64,000 nucleotides of DNA from Cloacimonetes bacterium UBA6097 (GCA_002435865.1 DIWV01000010.1:1-64000), one strand, 5' to 3'; counted from the first letter of the stretch, positions 1 to 8,896 are shown. The notes: generated by a model not told the origin, from the letters alone. Numbers and translations are program-made.

Positions 1-544
1 CCCGATGTTCCGCACCTGGTTTGGTTTGCAGGGTCTGTGCAAATTGCCATGGAATGATATTGAACCGGAAGATAATGCCCAGACTGATGAACCTGCAAAA
101 GTCCCTGAACACGTCCAGAATTATGTGGATATCTACACAGCAGTGACGGGAAAACCTATGGATAAAAAATCGCTGATTCTGCAGAGTGAAAGAGTTTACA
201 ATTTCCAAAAGGTCTTTTGCCTGCGCATGGGTGGCGGAAAACGCGTAAACGACATTCCCCCGTACCGGGCTATGGGTCCTGTAACTGAAGAAGAATATTT
301 ATCAAGGGCTGAGCGCTATGATAAAATCCTGAAAGATAAGCTGAAACTTCATCCGGAAGGAATGACTCTGGAAAACAAAATGGAAGCGCTCAGAATCTAC
401 CGTTACAGTCAGTATGACCAATTAGTTGATGCTGTGTACAAACGCAAGGGATGGACCAAAGCCGGAATACCAACCCTTGAGCATTTACACAAAATCGGAA
501 TGGATTTACCGGAAGTTATAGACGTTGTAAAACGCTTTCTGTAA
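1..544 (+). CDS. Aldehyde:ferredoxin oxidoreductase, C-terminal part (truncated by window edge)
   Basis: The reading frame is open from the left edge, so only about 180 C-terminal residues are seen. The segment resembles the C-terminal helical domain of tungsten/molybdopterin aldehyde:ferredoxin oxidoreductases: an ERVYNFQKVFCLRMG block followed near the end by RKGWTKAGIPTLEHLHKIGM, the family's 'RGW..G.PT...L..LG' ending. The family oxidises aldehydes to acids with ferredoxin as acceptor in anaerobes. The catalytic and Fe-S domains lie outside the window, so the substrate cannot be judged. A hairpin terminator follows 53 bases downstream. Confidence 0.8.
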   Translation, partial: PMFRTWFGLQGLCKLPWNDIEPEDNAQTDEPAKVPEHVQNYVDIYTAVTGKPMDKKSLILQSERVYNFQKVFCLRMGGGKRVNDIPPYRAMGPVTEEEYLSRAERYDKILKDKLKLHPEGMTLENKMEALRIYRYSQYDQLVDAVYKRKGWTKAGIPTLEHLHKIGMDLPEVIDVVKRFL

Positions 545-596
545 TTTCCCCATATCTGGAACTGCCCTTATTGCAGAACCAGTTATAATAGAAAAG

Positions 597-624
597 CTGC
601 CGTAGTTTCTGCGGCAGTTTTTTT
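597..624 (+). terminator. Rho-independent terminator after the AOR gene
   Basis: A 9-bp stem (CTGCCGTAG with CTGCGGCAG, one G-T wobble) closes a TTT loop and is followed by seven T residues. It sits about 50 bases after the stop codon of the AOR gene and fits intrinsic termination of that transcript. Confidence 0.85.
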
Positions 625-667
625 ATCTGGCTATCTATTCTTTGTTACATGTATCCCATTTCACGCA

Positions 668-733
668 GGGAGTCATCAGGGAGTCATCAGGGAGTCATCA
701 GGGACTTTGTCTCTGATGACCCCTTTCAGATCC
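668..733. repeat. 11-nt phased palindromic repeat element E1
   Basis: Three perfect tandem copies of GGGAGTCATCA (668-700) are followed in the same 11-nt register by GGGACTTTGTC, TCTGATGACCC and CTTTCAGATCC. The third copy can pair with the following CTGATGAC to form a hairpin. This is one of seven elements in the window sharing an 11-nt register and a head-to-head layout but not primary sequence. It occupies much of the 450-base gap between the AOR gene and the next ORF. I see nothing else in that gap apart from the upstream terminator. Confidence 0.8.
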
Positions 734-993
734 CCGTATGAAACCATCTGTAAAAAAAGAAAAAACTTAAAGATATCTAACTAATTCAGGCACAATCCGC
801 AGATAATTATGATTGACAAAAACAGGGTTTACGGATTAAAGAAAAAACTTGATGCACAATGAATCATTCAGATTTAAGTGCGTTTTGAATGTCTTAAGTA
901 AAGGAATGGGGAAAAATTAAAAAGCTGCTATATCTGATTTTCGGCGAATGGAATGGAGTCCAGAATTTCCTGGCTTCATCCGTATTTGTCTTA

Positions 994-1737
994 TTGTATG
1001 AAAAAGTCAGCTTTATAAAGTGGATATCAGCGTCACTTTCATATCAGAGATATTATCTTCCCATAATCTTTTATTTGATTGCTTTGATGTATATAATATT
1101 TTTGGTTATCAAGGCTTCAGTACAATGGAATAATTCTCCCAAAGGCAAAGCTAAGGGTAAATTGGGCCGGGATTTATTAATTCCATTAACGATTGAAATT
1201 CATAAGTGGCTGCTGACGTTTATTATAATTGCAATGTTCATCTATGTTTTCAAAAGCATTTACACATTTATGTACAGGTCAGGATTTCCCTTATTCAGCT
1301 TATATCTTATGTTAGTAAGATTCAGTTTGATTGCGGGCATTTTATATACTTTTGCACTGTTGCAGATAAGTATACCCCTGATTAAAAGAGGCTGCAATTT
1401 TAAGAGGGCTAAAAAATATTTCCACCTATTGATAGCTAAACGCTGGAAACATGTATTCCTGATTTTGATGGCACAACTACTCTGGATATTTGTAACTGTT
1501 ATAGCATTTAAGATTGTCATAGAGCAATTAGATATATTAAACATGACAGGTTTGTTCAGCTATCATGATAAACCAATCCAAATCACTTTCCCAAATGTGA
1601 ATAACATCAGGCAGCTTCTGGTTAATGTATTGATGTTTCCCATTGGTTTCCTTGTTTCAAATATCTTATACAGTCCTTTTGTGTTGCTCGCCAGGAAAGC
1701 ATTTGACCATTTCAAATTCAATTTAAGAAATATATAG
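994..1737 (+). CDS. Integral membrane protein of unknown function (5' end uncertain, possible frameshift)
   Basis: No family is recognised. About five hydrophobic stretches are visible, for example YYLPIIFYLIALMYIIFLVI, WLLTFIIIAMFIYVF, FSLYLMLVRFSLIAGILYTF and HVFLILMAQLLWIFVTVIAF. The protein is therefore probably in the inner membrane. The coordinates start at a TTG with no ribosome-binding site. The frame is open back to 898 without any ATG or GTG, and that stretch reads as plausible protein (KKLLYLIFGEWNGVQNF). An ATG at 906 with AAGGA just upstream lies one base out of frame. Deleting one A from the GGGGAAAAA run at 908-916 would give MGKIKKLLYLIFGEW. The gene abuts the next one (2 bases between stop and ATG), suggesting co-transcription. 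Confidence 0.6.
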   Translation: MYEKVSFIKWISASLSYQRYYLPIIFYLIALMYIIFLVIKASVQWNNSPKGKAKGKLGRDLLIPLTIEIHKWLLTFIIIAMFIYVFKSIYTFMYRSGFPLFSLYLMLVRFSLIAGILYTFALLQISIPLIKRGCNFKRAKKYFHLLIAKRWKHVFLILMAQLLWIFVTVIAFKIVIEQLDILNMTGLFSYHDKPIQITFPNVNNIRQLLVNVLMFPIGFLVSNILYSPFVLLARKAFDHFKFNLRNI

Positions 1738-1739
1738 TT

Positions 1740-2987
1740 ATGCCCCAAAGAAAGAAACCGCAGAGAAGATACGGATCAGGAAGAAAAGCCAAACAGAATA
1801 TCGGCATTTATATCTTTGCGGCAATATCCCTGTTCATAGTAATTATCTGGATAAGCCAGCCGGTTTCAAAGGATAATACTTCAGAAATTTCAGTCAAAAA
1901 AACCGCTACTAAAGAGATTGAAAAAGTAAAAGATAAGCTGAAAATTCCTGAAAAACTTATTCCAAAAACTGCTGATGTTGAGAAGAAGACGCAAACAGAA
2001 GTTGAAAAGGGCATCTTTAGTGCATTGAAAAAATTGCATATTACTGAAGAGGACATACAAAGAAAAAAAAAGGATGGTATTGTAACTTTTACTGTTCCGA
2101 TAGATCCTGATATAAGCGATTTGACTTTTGCTAATATGATTTTTAAAGGCGAAATTGAGAAACTTCACGGCATTTTCGAAACCGGTATAGAAAAAGGACG
2201 CAGGCAGTATTTAACATTCCGGGATTCAGCAACAAAACAAAAATATATCCTGGAACTTTTATATAAGCATAATGAAGACCTGAATCTGAAACAAGCAAAA
2301 GTAATATCCATCATAGTTGATGATTTTGGAAATAATAAAGGTAAACTGCTGAGTGATTTTGCCAAGACAAATAAAGCTGTGTGTTTTGCTATTATGCCGG
2401 ATACACCCTATGCCACAGAAGCGATGAAAATAGCAAAGCAATATGGACACGAATCTATTATTCATGTACCTATGGAACCTGTTAATTACCCACGTGAGGA
2501 TCCGGGAGATAATGCTATATTTATCCAGCTTTCAGAAAGTGAAGTCTGCAGAAGAATGGAACGCTTTATAAACCAACTGCCTGATTGCATTGGAGTTAAT
2601 AACCACATGGGAAGCCTGGCAACAACTTATGAACCTACAATGCAGGCTGTGATGCAAACCTTGCGTAAGCATGAATTTCTTTTTGTAGACAGCAGAACCT
2701 CTTCAGGCAGTTTAGCATATAAAATAGCCCAGAAAAATCTTGTGCCGGCTTTAAAAAGAGATATCTTTTTGGATGAACCAAATATTTCTCAAAGCACAAT
2801 GGATAAAAAACTATCTGAATGCCTGACAATGGCACAGACTAAGCCATTTATAATTGCAATTATGCATTGCCATACAGCAGAGCATTTAAATTATCTGAAT
2901 AATTTCATAGCTAAGGCAAAAAATGCTGGATTTGAGTTAGTCCCTATCTCTAAACTGGGAGCATATAAACTCCCTGAAATCCAGTAG
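1740..2987 (+). CDS. Divergent polysaccharide deacetylase family protein (YibQ/DUF610-like), membrane anchored
   Basis: The N-terminus is basic (residues 1-20) with one membrane segment (about 22-40, IGIYIFAAISLFIVIIWI), then a Lys/Glu-rich linker. The C-terminal half (about 185-410) is the divergent polysaccharide deacetylase fold (PF04748): ISIIVDDFGNN, CFAIMPDTPYA, HESIIHVPMEP, GVNNHMGS and FLFVDSRTS are the family blocks. The family belongs to the NodB/chitooligosaccharide deacetylase superfamily. Its substrate is unknown, and envelope polysaccharide work is only inferred. It sits between a membrane-protein gene (2-base gap) and uppP (8-base gap), which suggests an envelope-related operon. 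Confidence 0.85.
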   Translation: MPQRKKPQRRYGSGRKAKQNIGIYIFAAISLFIVIIWISQPVSKDNTSEISVKKTATKEIEKVKDKLKIPEKLIPKTADVEKKTQTEVEKGIFSALKKLHITEEDIQRKKKDGIVTFTVPIDPDISDLTFANMIFKGEIEKLHGIFETGIEKGRRQYLTFRDSATKQKYILELLYKHNEDLNLKQAKVISIIVDDFGNNKGKLLSDFAKTNKAVCFAIMPDTPYATEAMKIAKQYGHESIIHVPMEPVNYPREDPGDNAIFIQLSESEVCRRMERFINQLPDCIGVNNHMGSLATTYEPTMQAVMQTLRKHEFLFVDSRTSSGSLAYKIAQKNLVPALKRDIFLDEPNISQSTMDKKLSECLTMAQTKPFIIAIMHCHTAEHLNYLNNFIAKAKNAGFELVPISKLGAYKLPEIQ

Positions 2988-2995
2988 GAGTAATA

Positions 2996-3814
2996 ATGCA
3001 AATACTTAAAGCCATTATAATGGGTATTATTCAGGGGCTTACTGAATTTTTACCCATATCAAGTTCGGGGCATTTAGTTCTTTACCAATATTTCTTTGGA
3101 AAACCTGACGGTACAGGTAACGATATTTCGCTTGAAGTATTCCTTCATCTTGGCTCCTTAATAGCTGTGATAATTTTTTTTCGTAAAGACATTATGGAGT
3201 TAATATCTTCACTCTTTCAGTGGAGAAAATCTATAGATCAACACAAGCAATATCGGAATCGCATGGTAATAGTCTACCTGTTTATTGCGACTGTCTGTAC
3301 CGGTATAATATATGTTCTGTTCGGTACGAAAATCGAAGCAGTATTTAACCAACCCCTGATTGTTGCATTCATGCTGATTGTGACCGGAATTATTATCCTT
3401 GCCTCAGATTATATTAAGAAGACAGAAATACCCATATCCAATATGGGATTAGTTCGAAGCATTATTATAGGTTTGGGACAAGGTTTTGCTATGCTGCCGG
3501 GAATATCACGCTCAGGAACAACAATAGCTACATCTTTGTTCTGTGGAATTAAGAGAACTGATGCAGCCAGGTTTTCATTCTTACTCAGCATTCCTGCTAT
3601 TTTAGCAGCTAATATTGGTGAATATAAGATAATAACAAATTTACAGCCTGATCTCCTGATTTCTTATATATCAGGTGCATTAGCAGCTTTTGCTTCCGGA
3701 TACATTGTCATTGCAATATTATTAAGGCTTATCCAGACCAGCAAACTCAAATATTTTGCATTCTATTGCTGGCTTATAGCAACAATGGTAATTACGCATT
3801 TTATTCTGAAATAA
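2996..3814 (+). CDS. uppP: Undecaprenyl-diphosphatase UppP (BacA family)
   Basis: This membrane enzyme dephosphorylates undecaprenyl pyrophosphate and recycles the lipid carrier for peptidoglycan and other envelope polymers; overexpression gives bacitracin resistance in other bacteria. The diagnostic motifs are present: GLTEFLPISSSGH at residues 13-25 and LPGISRSGTT around 165-174, within a multi-helix hydrophobic protein of the usual 270-residue length. The start ATG follows AGGAG. The stop codon shares a base with the ATG of holA (TAATG), so the two are translationally coupled. Confidence 0.95.
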   Translation: MQILKAIIMGIIQGLTEFLPISSSGHLVLYQYFFGKPDGTGNDISLEVFLHLGSLIAVIIFFRKDIMELISSLFQWRKSIDQHKQYRNRMVIVYLFIATVCTGIIYVLFGTKIEAVFNQPLIVAFMLIVTGIIILASDYIKKTEIPISNMGLVRSIIIGLGQGFAMLPGISRSGTTIATSLFCGIKRTDAARFSFLLSIPAILAANIGEYKIITNLQPDLLISYISGALAAFASGYIVIAILLRLIQTSKLKYFAFYCWLIATMVITHFILK

Positions 3815-4863
3815 TGGCAAAATCACTTAAATGTAACCATTTTTTTGAGCAGGCAGCTTCTTTAAAAACGCAGCCGGGTTATATTATTATTGGTGATGAC
3901 GGTTATCTGTTGGACAAAGTTTACCAATCCATAAAATCTATTATCAGGAAATCCATGCCCACCTTTGAACTGCTGACCTTATATGGTGACGAATTAAAAT
4001 TCTCTGAGCTGTCTGAGTATCTTGACAGTTATTCAATATTTTCGGATAATCGCTTGTTGATTATCCGTAATTGTGAGCGCCTGGGGGAAGAAGATAAGAA
4101 CAGAAAGCAGCCGGAACTTCATAAGAGAATGGCTGAGTTAATTGCTAATTATTTAACAGATCCTGATTCTTCACAAGTCATAGTATTAATTGCTGATTCT
4201 GTAGATAACCGTTTAGCATCATGGAAAAAGCTTAAAGAATTATGTCTTACCATCGAATGTGAACCCATAAAATATCCGGGAGAAATGCGGGCATGGCTGG
4301 AAACAATCCTGAGAAATCATAAGAAAACTATGGATAACAGAGCTAAGGATTTATTCCTTAATAAAGTTGAGCTGGATTTCTGTACTGCAGAAAACGAGAT
4401 AAAGAAGCTATTTGTTTTTGTTGGTGACAGATCCCACATCGATGAAAAAGATGTTACTACTACCCTTCCTACCACGCGAGCAGGAACTCTGACAGATTTT
4501 TACAAAGCTTTGGGAAACCGCAACACTAAAGAAATTATTAATAAGGTTAATGACATGCTTGATAATGACTGGGCTGATTTGCAGATTTTATCCAATATCT
4601 CCAGGTTCTTTCTTACAGTCTGGAAAATCCAGGCACTACAGAACAAGCACTATACGAATAAAGAAATACTAACTTCTCATCTTAACGATTTCTTCCCCAG
4701 TCAACGTGAGGCTTATCTTGCTTATGCTGCTAAATATAAACCTGAAGAGCTACCTACAGTGTTTGAAATTATCCTGGAAACCGATTCACAAATCAAACTC
4801 AGCATGGCAGAATCGAGAGTGCTTTTAGCTCTCAGTATTGTCAAAATTTGCAATGACAAATGA
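3814..4863 (+). CDS. holA: DNA polymerase III subunit delta
   Basis: This is the clamp-loader delta subunit, which opens the sliding clamp. The protein (349 residues) has the family layout: an N-terminal AAA+-like domain lacking a functional Walker A (YIIIGDDGYLLDKVYQSI near residues 20-37, SIFSDNRLLIIRNCE around 75-89), then the helical collar with the LTDFYKALGNRN and LLALSIVKI regions. The ATG at 3814 overlaps the uppP stop and gives the expected N-terminus, so I prefer it to a longer frame inside uppP. The 3' end overlaps malQ by 11 bases. Confidence 0.88.
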   Translation: MAKSLKCNHFFEQAASLKTQPGYIIIGDDGYLLDKVYQSIKSIIRKSMPTFELLTLYGDELKFSELSEYLDSYSIFSDNRLLIIRNCERLGEEDKNRKQPELHKRMAELIANYLTDPDSSQVIVLIADSVDNRLASWKKLKELCLTIECEPIKYPGEMRAWLETILRNHKKTMDNRAKDLFLNKVELDFCTAENEIKKLFVFVGDRSHIDEKDVTTTLPTTRAGTLTDFYKALGNRNTKEIINKVNDMLDNDWADLQILSNISRFFLTVWKIQALQNKHYTNKEILTSHLNDFFPSQREAYLAYAAKYKPEELPTVFEIILETDSQIKLSMAESRVLLALSIVKICNDK

Positions 4864-6313
4864 GATAAAATCCCGCATTAGCGGTGTTCTCTTACATATA
4901 ACTTCCCTGCCTTCTGCTTACGGGATTGGCGGCCTGGGTAAAGAAGCTTTTGCCTTTGTTGACTATCTGCAATCAACTCATCAAACTTATTGGCAGATAC
5001 TTCCTTTAAACTATCCGGGTTATGGTGATTCCCCTTACAATTCCATTTCTTCTTTTGCAGGAAATCCCTGGTTAATTGACCCCAACAAGTTGTTTGAAGC
5101 AGGATTAGTAAGCAGTCAGGATTTACACAAAGCAGAGCTTCCTAACGATGGTAAAGTCCATTTCCCTGTAATGATGAAGACTAAACAAAAACTGTTCAAA
5201 ACTGCTTTCAACAACTTTAAAACAACTAATGACCCATCATTATTAAATGATTTTTTAGAGAAAGAAGGCTATTGGTTAAAACCATTTTCTGTCTTTTGTC
5301 ACTTAAGGAATATATATGAAGAACTTGTCTGGCAAAAGTGGTCTGCAGAACAACGTTTCTATTCGGACAGCTTATTTGATGAGATATATCAGCAAAATCC
5401 TGACGATATCCTGTATCATGTTTTCCTGCAGTACGTTTTTGATAAGCAACTGGCAGTATTAAAGACGTATGCTGTTGAACAGGGAATTCAGATAATTGGC
5501 GACCTGCCTTTGTATGTATCTTTGAACAGTAGTGATGTGTGGTCAAATCCGGAATTGTTTGAACTGGATAGTGAAGGTTATCCCCACAGAGTTGCCGGTG
5601 TTCCCCCTGATGCTTTCTCTGAGACCGGGCAGCTTTGGGGCAATCCATTGTACCGGTGGGACAAAATGCAGGAGCAGGACTTCGATTGGTGGAAAAAGCG
5701 GTTAGGTAAAGCTTTGGTTTTTGCAGACCGTATACGTATTGACCACTTTATAGGATTAGTTAACTTCTGGGCTGTTGATGCTCATGAAACTTCTGCCATA
5801 AACGGTAATTGGATTCCCGGACCTAAGTATGCTTTCTTTGACAGTATCCTGCAGGTATTTCCCAAAGAAGCTTTTATTGCTGAGGATTTGGGTATCCTGA
5901 CAGATGAAGTTAATCACCTTAGAGAGCATTATGGTTTCCCGGGTATGATAATTCTGCAGTTCTGTTTCCAGGATGACCAAAATGATATTCTCAGTTTTCC
6001 CGAAAACAAAATTATCTTCACAGGAACTCATGATAACCATACTACCCTGGGATGGTTTCTTGCTAATCAGGAAGCTGATAAATCCGACAACCACCATATG
6101 GAAAATTATCTGCACAAAGTTGGCATGCTTGCTGATGATACAAAACTCACAAAACACAATGTTTCCGAACTTATGACAGACCTTGCCTATAAAAGCCCCT
6201 GCCATATTGCCATAGTACCAATGCAGGACATCCTTTCTCTTGATGACAATGCACGAATGAACGTCCCCGGTACTGCAATTGGCAACTGGCACTGGCGCAT
6301 GACATCTTATTAG
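4853..6313 (+). CDS. malQ: 4-alpha-glucanotransferase (amylomaltase)
   Basis: A GH77 enzyme that transfers alpha-1,4-glucan segments during maltodextrin or glycogen metabolism in the cytoplasm. The usual blocks are visible: SGVLLHITSLPSAYGIGGLG at the start, LPLNYPGYGDSPYNSISSFAGNP, RIRIDHFIGL with the nucleophile Asp, FIAEDLG with the acid/base Glu, and FTGTHDNHTT with the third catalytic Asp. The length (486 residues) is typical of bacterial type I MalQ. An upstream TTG at 4838 is in frame, but the ATG at 4853 gives the family N-terminus. It overlaps holA, a functionally unrelated gene. Confidence 0.96.
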   Translation: MTNEIKSRISGVLLHITSLPSAYGIGGLGKEAFAFVDYLQSTHQTYWQILPLNYPGYGDSPYNSISSFAGNPWLIDPNKLFEAGLVSSQDLHKAELPNDGKVHFPVMMKTKQKLFKTAFNNFKTTNDPSLLNDFLEKEGYWLKPFSVFCHLRNIYEELVWQKWSAEQRFYSDSLFDEIYQQNPDDILYHVFLQYVFDKQLAVLKTYAVEQGIQIIGDLPLYVSLNSSDVWSNPELFELDSEGYPHRVAGVPPDAFSETGQLWGNPLYRWDKMQEQDFDWWKKRLGKALVFADRIRIDHFIGLVNFWAVDAHETSAINGNWIPGPKYAFFDSILQVFPKEAFIAEDLGILTDEVNHLREHYGFPGMIILQFCFQDDQNDILSFPENKIIFTGTHDNHTTLGWFLANQEADKSDNHHMENYLHKVGMLADDTKLTKHNVSELMTDLAYKSPCHIAIVPMQDILSLDDNARMNVPGTAIGNWHWRMTSY

Positions 6314-6391
6314 GTGTACAGTATATTTACCTATGTAGGATAGCTGCCCTCAGCTGTCCAAACGAAGTTAATAGTGAGTTTCATAAACAGG

Positions 6392-6514
6392 TTTTGGTCA
6401 AGCGAGGCGCTTACCTACTATAAATTATCAGTATAAATCGATTCCTCTGCAGGTGTGACACCCTAGACAATTTAGAAGACATAGCTTACAATACCAGTAT
6501 TTCCTTGACCAAAA
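6392..6514 (+). ncRNA. Candidate structured RNA between malQ and the COG2403-like gene
   Basis: A perfect 11-bp inverted repeat (TTTTGGTCAAG at 6392-6402 and CTTGACCAAAA at 6504-6514) would close a 123-nt structure. Inside it lies a small hairpin GGTG-TGA-CACC near 6452-6462. The region lies in the 254-base gap between malQ and the next gene and has no ORF. A closed terminal stem with a large loose interior recalls 6S RNA or a leader RNA, but no family consensus was recognised. The 3' arm is not followed by a convincing T run. The call rests on the stem alone. Confidence 0.35.
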
Positions 6515-6567
6515 AAGCCTATTCAAAATTCTGCCTTTTATATTGACAAATCACATAGGAGTACACA

Positions 6568-7878
6568 ATGAAAAGAAAAGTAATCATCATGGGCGCTGCC
6601 GGAAGAGATTTTCATAACTTTAACGTCTATTTCCGTGACAACGATTCATATGAAGTTGTAGCCTTTACCGCTACTCAGATTCCCGGTATTGACGACAAGA
6701 AATATCCTGCTGAACTTGCAGGAAGCCTCTATCCTAATGGTATTGCCATTCATCCTGAAGCTGACATAGTTGAACTTATTAAGAATAATAATGTTGATTT
6801 AGTTGTTTTTGCATACAGTGACCAACCTCACGAAGTTGTAATGAATAAAGGCGCAATCGTTAATGCAGCCGGAGCTGATTTCACTATGATGGGTGCCAAT
6901 ACCATGGTTAAAACCACCAAGCCATTGGTAACTATCTGTGCAGCACGTACAGGTTGCGGCAAAAGCCAGACCACACGTGCAGTAGTGAAAGCTCTCAAAG
7001 CCAAAGGCTTGAAAGTAGTTTCTATCCGTCACCCGATGCCTTACGGTGACCTTGTTGCCCAGAAAGTACAGCGTTTTGCTGAACTTGCTGACCTTGAAAA
7101 GCACAAATGCACCATTGAAGAAATGGAAGAATACGAACCGCATATCCGTATGGGTAGTGTGATTTATGCAGGTGTGGATTATGAAGCTATCGTGCGTGAA
7201 GCTGAAAAAGAAGCTGACGTAATAGTATGGGACGGCGGAAATAATGACATTCCTTTCTATACTTCAGACAAAAAGCTTAATATCACAGTTGTAGACCCTC
7301 ATAGAGCCGGTGACGAGATTTCTTACTATCCCGGAGAAACCAATCTTTACCTTTCTGACGTTGTTGTTATTAACAAAATCGACAGCGCAGATTTGGAAGA
7401 TATCCAGGAAGTTCGTGAAAACGTACGTTCCCGCAATCCCAAAGCTATCATCATCGAAGCTGCTTCTCCTCTCTTTGTGGACAAGCCTGAACTTATCCTT
7501 GGCAAGAACGTTCTTGTTGTGGAAGATGGTCCTACCCTTACACATGGTGAAATGGCTTATGGTGCCGGTGTTATCGCTGCTGAAAAGTATGGTTGTGCCG
7601 GTATGGTGGATCCACGCCCCTGGGCTGTTGGTGAAATTGCCGAAACATTTGAAAACTATCCTGAAATCGGTATCCTGCTTCCTGCTATGGGTTATAGCGC
7701 TCAGCAGATTAAAGATATGGAAACCACTATCAATAATACAGAGTGCGACAGCGTTGTTATCGCTACTCCGATTGACCTACGCCGCCTGGTTACAATCAAC
7801 AAACCTGCATGCCAGGTCAATTATGAACTTCAGGAAATCGGCTTACCTACAATAGCTGATGTTCTGAAAGATTTCTAA
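6568..7878 (+). CDS. Cyclic 2,3-diphosphoglycerate synthetase-like P-loop GTPase (COG2403-type)
   Basis: The 436-residue protein starts with a Rossmann-like segment (MKRKVIIMGAAGRDFHNFNV), followed by a P-loop, AARTGCGKSQTT (residues 125-136), then RHPMPYGDL and VIVWDGGNNDIPF. This arrangement matches predicted GTPases related to archaeal cyclic 2,3-diphosphoglycerate synthetase. Archaeal enzymes cyclise 2,3-diphosphoglycerate with ATP, but most bacterial members have no proven substrate. The gene is followed after 70 bases by carbamate kinase on the same strand, which suggests a link to carbamoyl-phosphate or acyl-phosphate energetics. Codon use looks like that of a well-expressed gene. SD: CATAGGAG. 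Confidence 0.8.
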   Translation: MKRKVIIMGAAGRDFHNFNVYFRDNDSYEVVAFTATQIPGIDDKKYPAELAGSLYPNGIAIHPEADIVELIKNNNVDLVVFAYSDQPHEVVMNKGAIVNAAGADFTMMGANTMVKTTKPLVTICAARTGCGKSQTTRAVVKALKAKGLKVVSIRHPMPYGDLVAQKVQRFAELADLEKHKCTIEEMEEYEPHIRMGSVIYAGVDYEAIVREAEKEADVIVWDGGNNDIPFYTSDKKLNITVVDPHRAGDEISYYPGETNLYLSDVVVINKIDSADLEDIQEVRENVRSRNPKAIIIEAASPLFVDKPELILGKNVLVVEDGPTLTHGEMAYGAGVIAAEKYGCAGMVDPRPWAVGEIAETFENYPEIGILLPAMGYSAQQIKDMETTINNTECDSVVIATPIDLRRLVTINKPACQVNYELQEIGLPTIADVLKDF

Positions 7879-7903
7879 ACCAAAATATAATTAGATAATA
7901 TAA

Positions 7904-7927
7904 AGGGCGACTAATCTTAGTCGCCCT
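7904..7927 (+). other. Perfect intercistronic hairpin
   Basis: AGGGCGACTAA and TTAGTCGCCCT are perfect inverted 11-mers around a 2-base centre (realistically 10 bp with a 4-base loop). No T run follows, so it is more likely an mRNA-stabilising or processing element, or a partial attenuator between the GTPase and arcC genes, than a full terminator. The arcC ribosome-binding site (TGAGG at 7939-7943) lies 12 bases downstream. Confidence 0.6.
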
Positions 7928-7948
7928 GCTTTGACTAATGAGGATATT

Positions 7949-8896
7949 ATGAAAAAGACAGCAGTTCTCGCTCTTGGTGGTAATGCCATTATCATGGCAG
8001 GGCAAAAAGGTACAATTACAGAGCAGTTCAAAAACACCAGGGATTCCCTGGGCGGAGTGGTTGAACTCATCAGCCGTGGATATTCTCTTGCTATCACACA
8101 TGGTAACGGTCCGCAGGTAGGCAATCTTTTGCGTCAGCAGGAAGCCGGTGAAAAAGAAGGTATTGCTCCTCTGCCATTGGGTGTATTGAATGCAGCCACA
8201 GAAGGTACAATGGGTTATATGATTGAGCAAAGCCTGCAAAACCGCCTGCATCTGAATGGTATTGACAAAGGCGTTATCACTATCACCGCACAGGTTGTTG
8301 TGGATAAAAACGATCCCAGTATGCTTAATCCCACCAAGTTTGTCGGCAGTACCTATTACACTCAGATACAGGCAGACAAGCTGCATGATGAACTGGGCTG
8401 GACTTTGAAAGAAGATTCAGGTAAAGGTTACAGACGTGTAGTGCCCTCCCCCCAACCGATTGATATTATCCCTGCCAAAGCAGTTAAACAGCTTCTGGAT
8501 GAAGGACACATCGTTATCACTGTCGGTGGCGGCGGAATTCCTATTTATATTGAAGACAATGGCACCTATGAAGGTGTGGACGCTGTTATTGATAAAGACT
8601 TTGCTTCTGCTCTGCTGGCACGTATGGTTGATGCTGATCTGCTTGTTATCCTCACAGGTGTGGACAAAGTTGCTGTTAACTATAACAAACCGGATATGAG
8701 AGAGCTGGATGTATTGACCGTTGCCGATGCTAAGAAATACCACGCTGAAGGACAATTCCCTTCCGGTAGTATGGGTCCCAAGATACTTGCAGCTATCGAC
8801 TTTATCGAAAAAGGCGGTCAGGAAGTCCTTATCACATCAATAGAACATATAGTAGAAGCCTTTGAAGGCAAAACCGGAACCAGAATAGTAAAATAA
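7949..8896 (+). CDS. arcC: Carbamate kinase
   Basis: This cytoplasmic kinase interconverts carbamoyl phosphate + ADP and carbamate + ATP, usually to harvest ATP from arginine/citrulline or purine/allantoin degradation. Family motifs: ALGGNAI at the N-terminus, ITHGNGPQVGNLL, LLDEGHIVITVGGGGIP, GVDAVIDKDFASALLA and FPSGSMGPKI. The 315-residue length is normal. The ATG at 7949 follows GAGG; the in-frame TTG at 7931 lies in the preceding hairpin and is not preferred. No arginine deiminase or ornithine carbamoyltransferase gene is nearby, so the source of carbamoyl phosphate is unknown. A terminator follows. Confidence 0.96.
   Translation: MKKTAVLALGGNAIIMAGQKGTITEQFKNTRDSLGGVVELISRGYSLAITHGNGPQVGNLLRQQEAGEKEGIAPLPLGVLNAATEGTMGYMIEQSLQNRLHLNGIDKGVITITAQVVVDKNDPSMLNPTKFVGSTYYTQIQADKLHDELGWTLKEDSGKGYRRVVPSPQPIDIIPAKAVKQLLDEGHIVITVGGGGIPIYIEDNGTYEGVDAVIDKDFASALLARMVDADLLVILTGVDKVAVNYNKPDMRELDVLTVADAKKYHAEGQFPSGSMGPKILAAIDFIEKGGQEVLITSIEHIVEAFEGKTGTRIVK

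Noticed and set aside
6541..6567. TTGACA at 6543 as a promoter
   Set aside because: Only about 20 bases remain before the ATG, so no -10 box can fit.
7310..7855. 181-codon ORF on the + strand inside the GTPase gene
   Set aside because: It is a frame shadow of the conserved GTPase; its sequence is low-complexity and Leu-rich with no ribosome-binding site.
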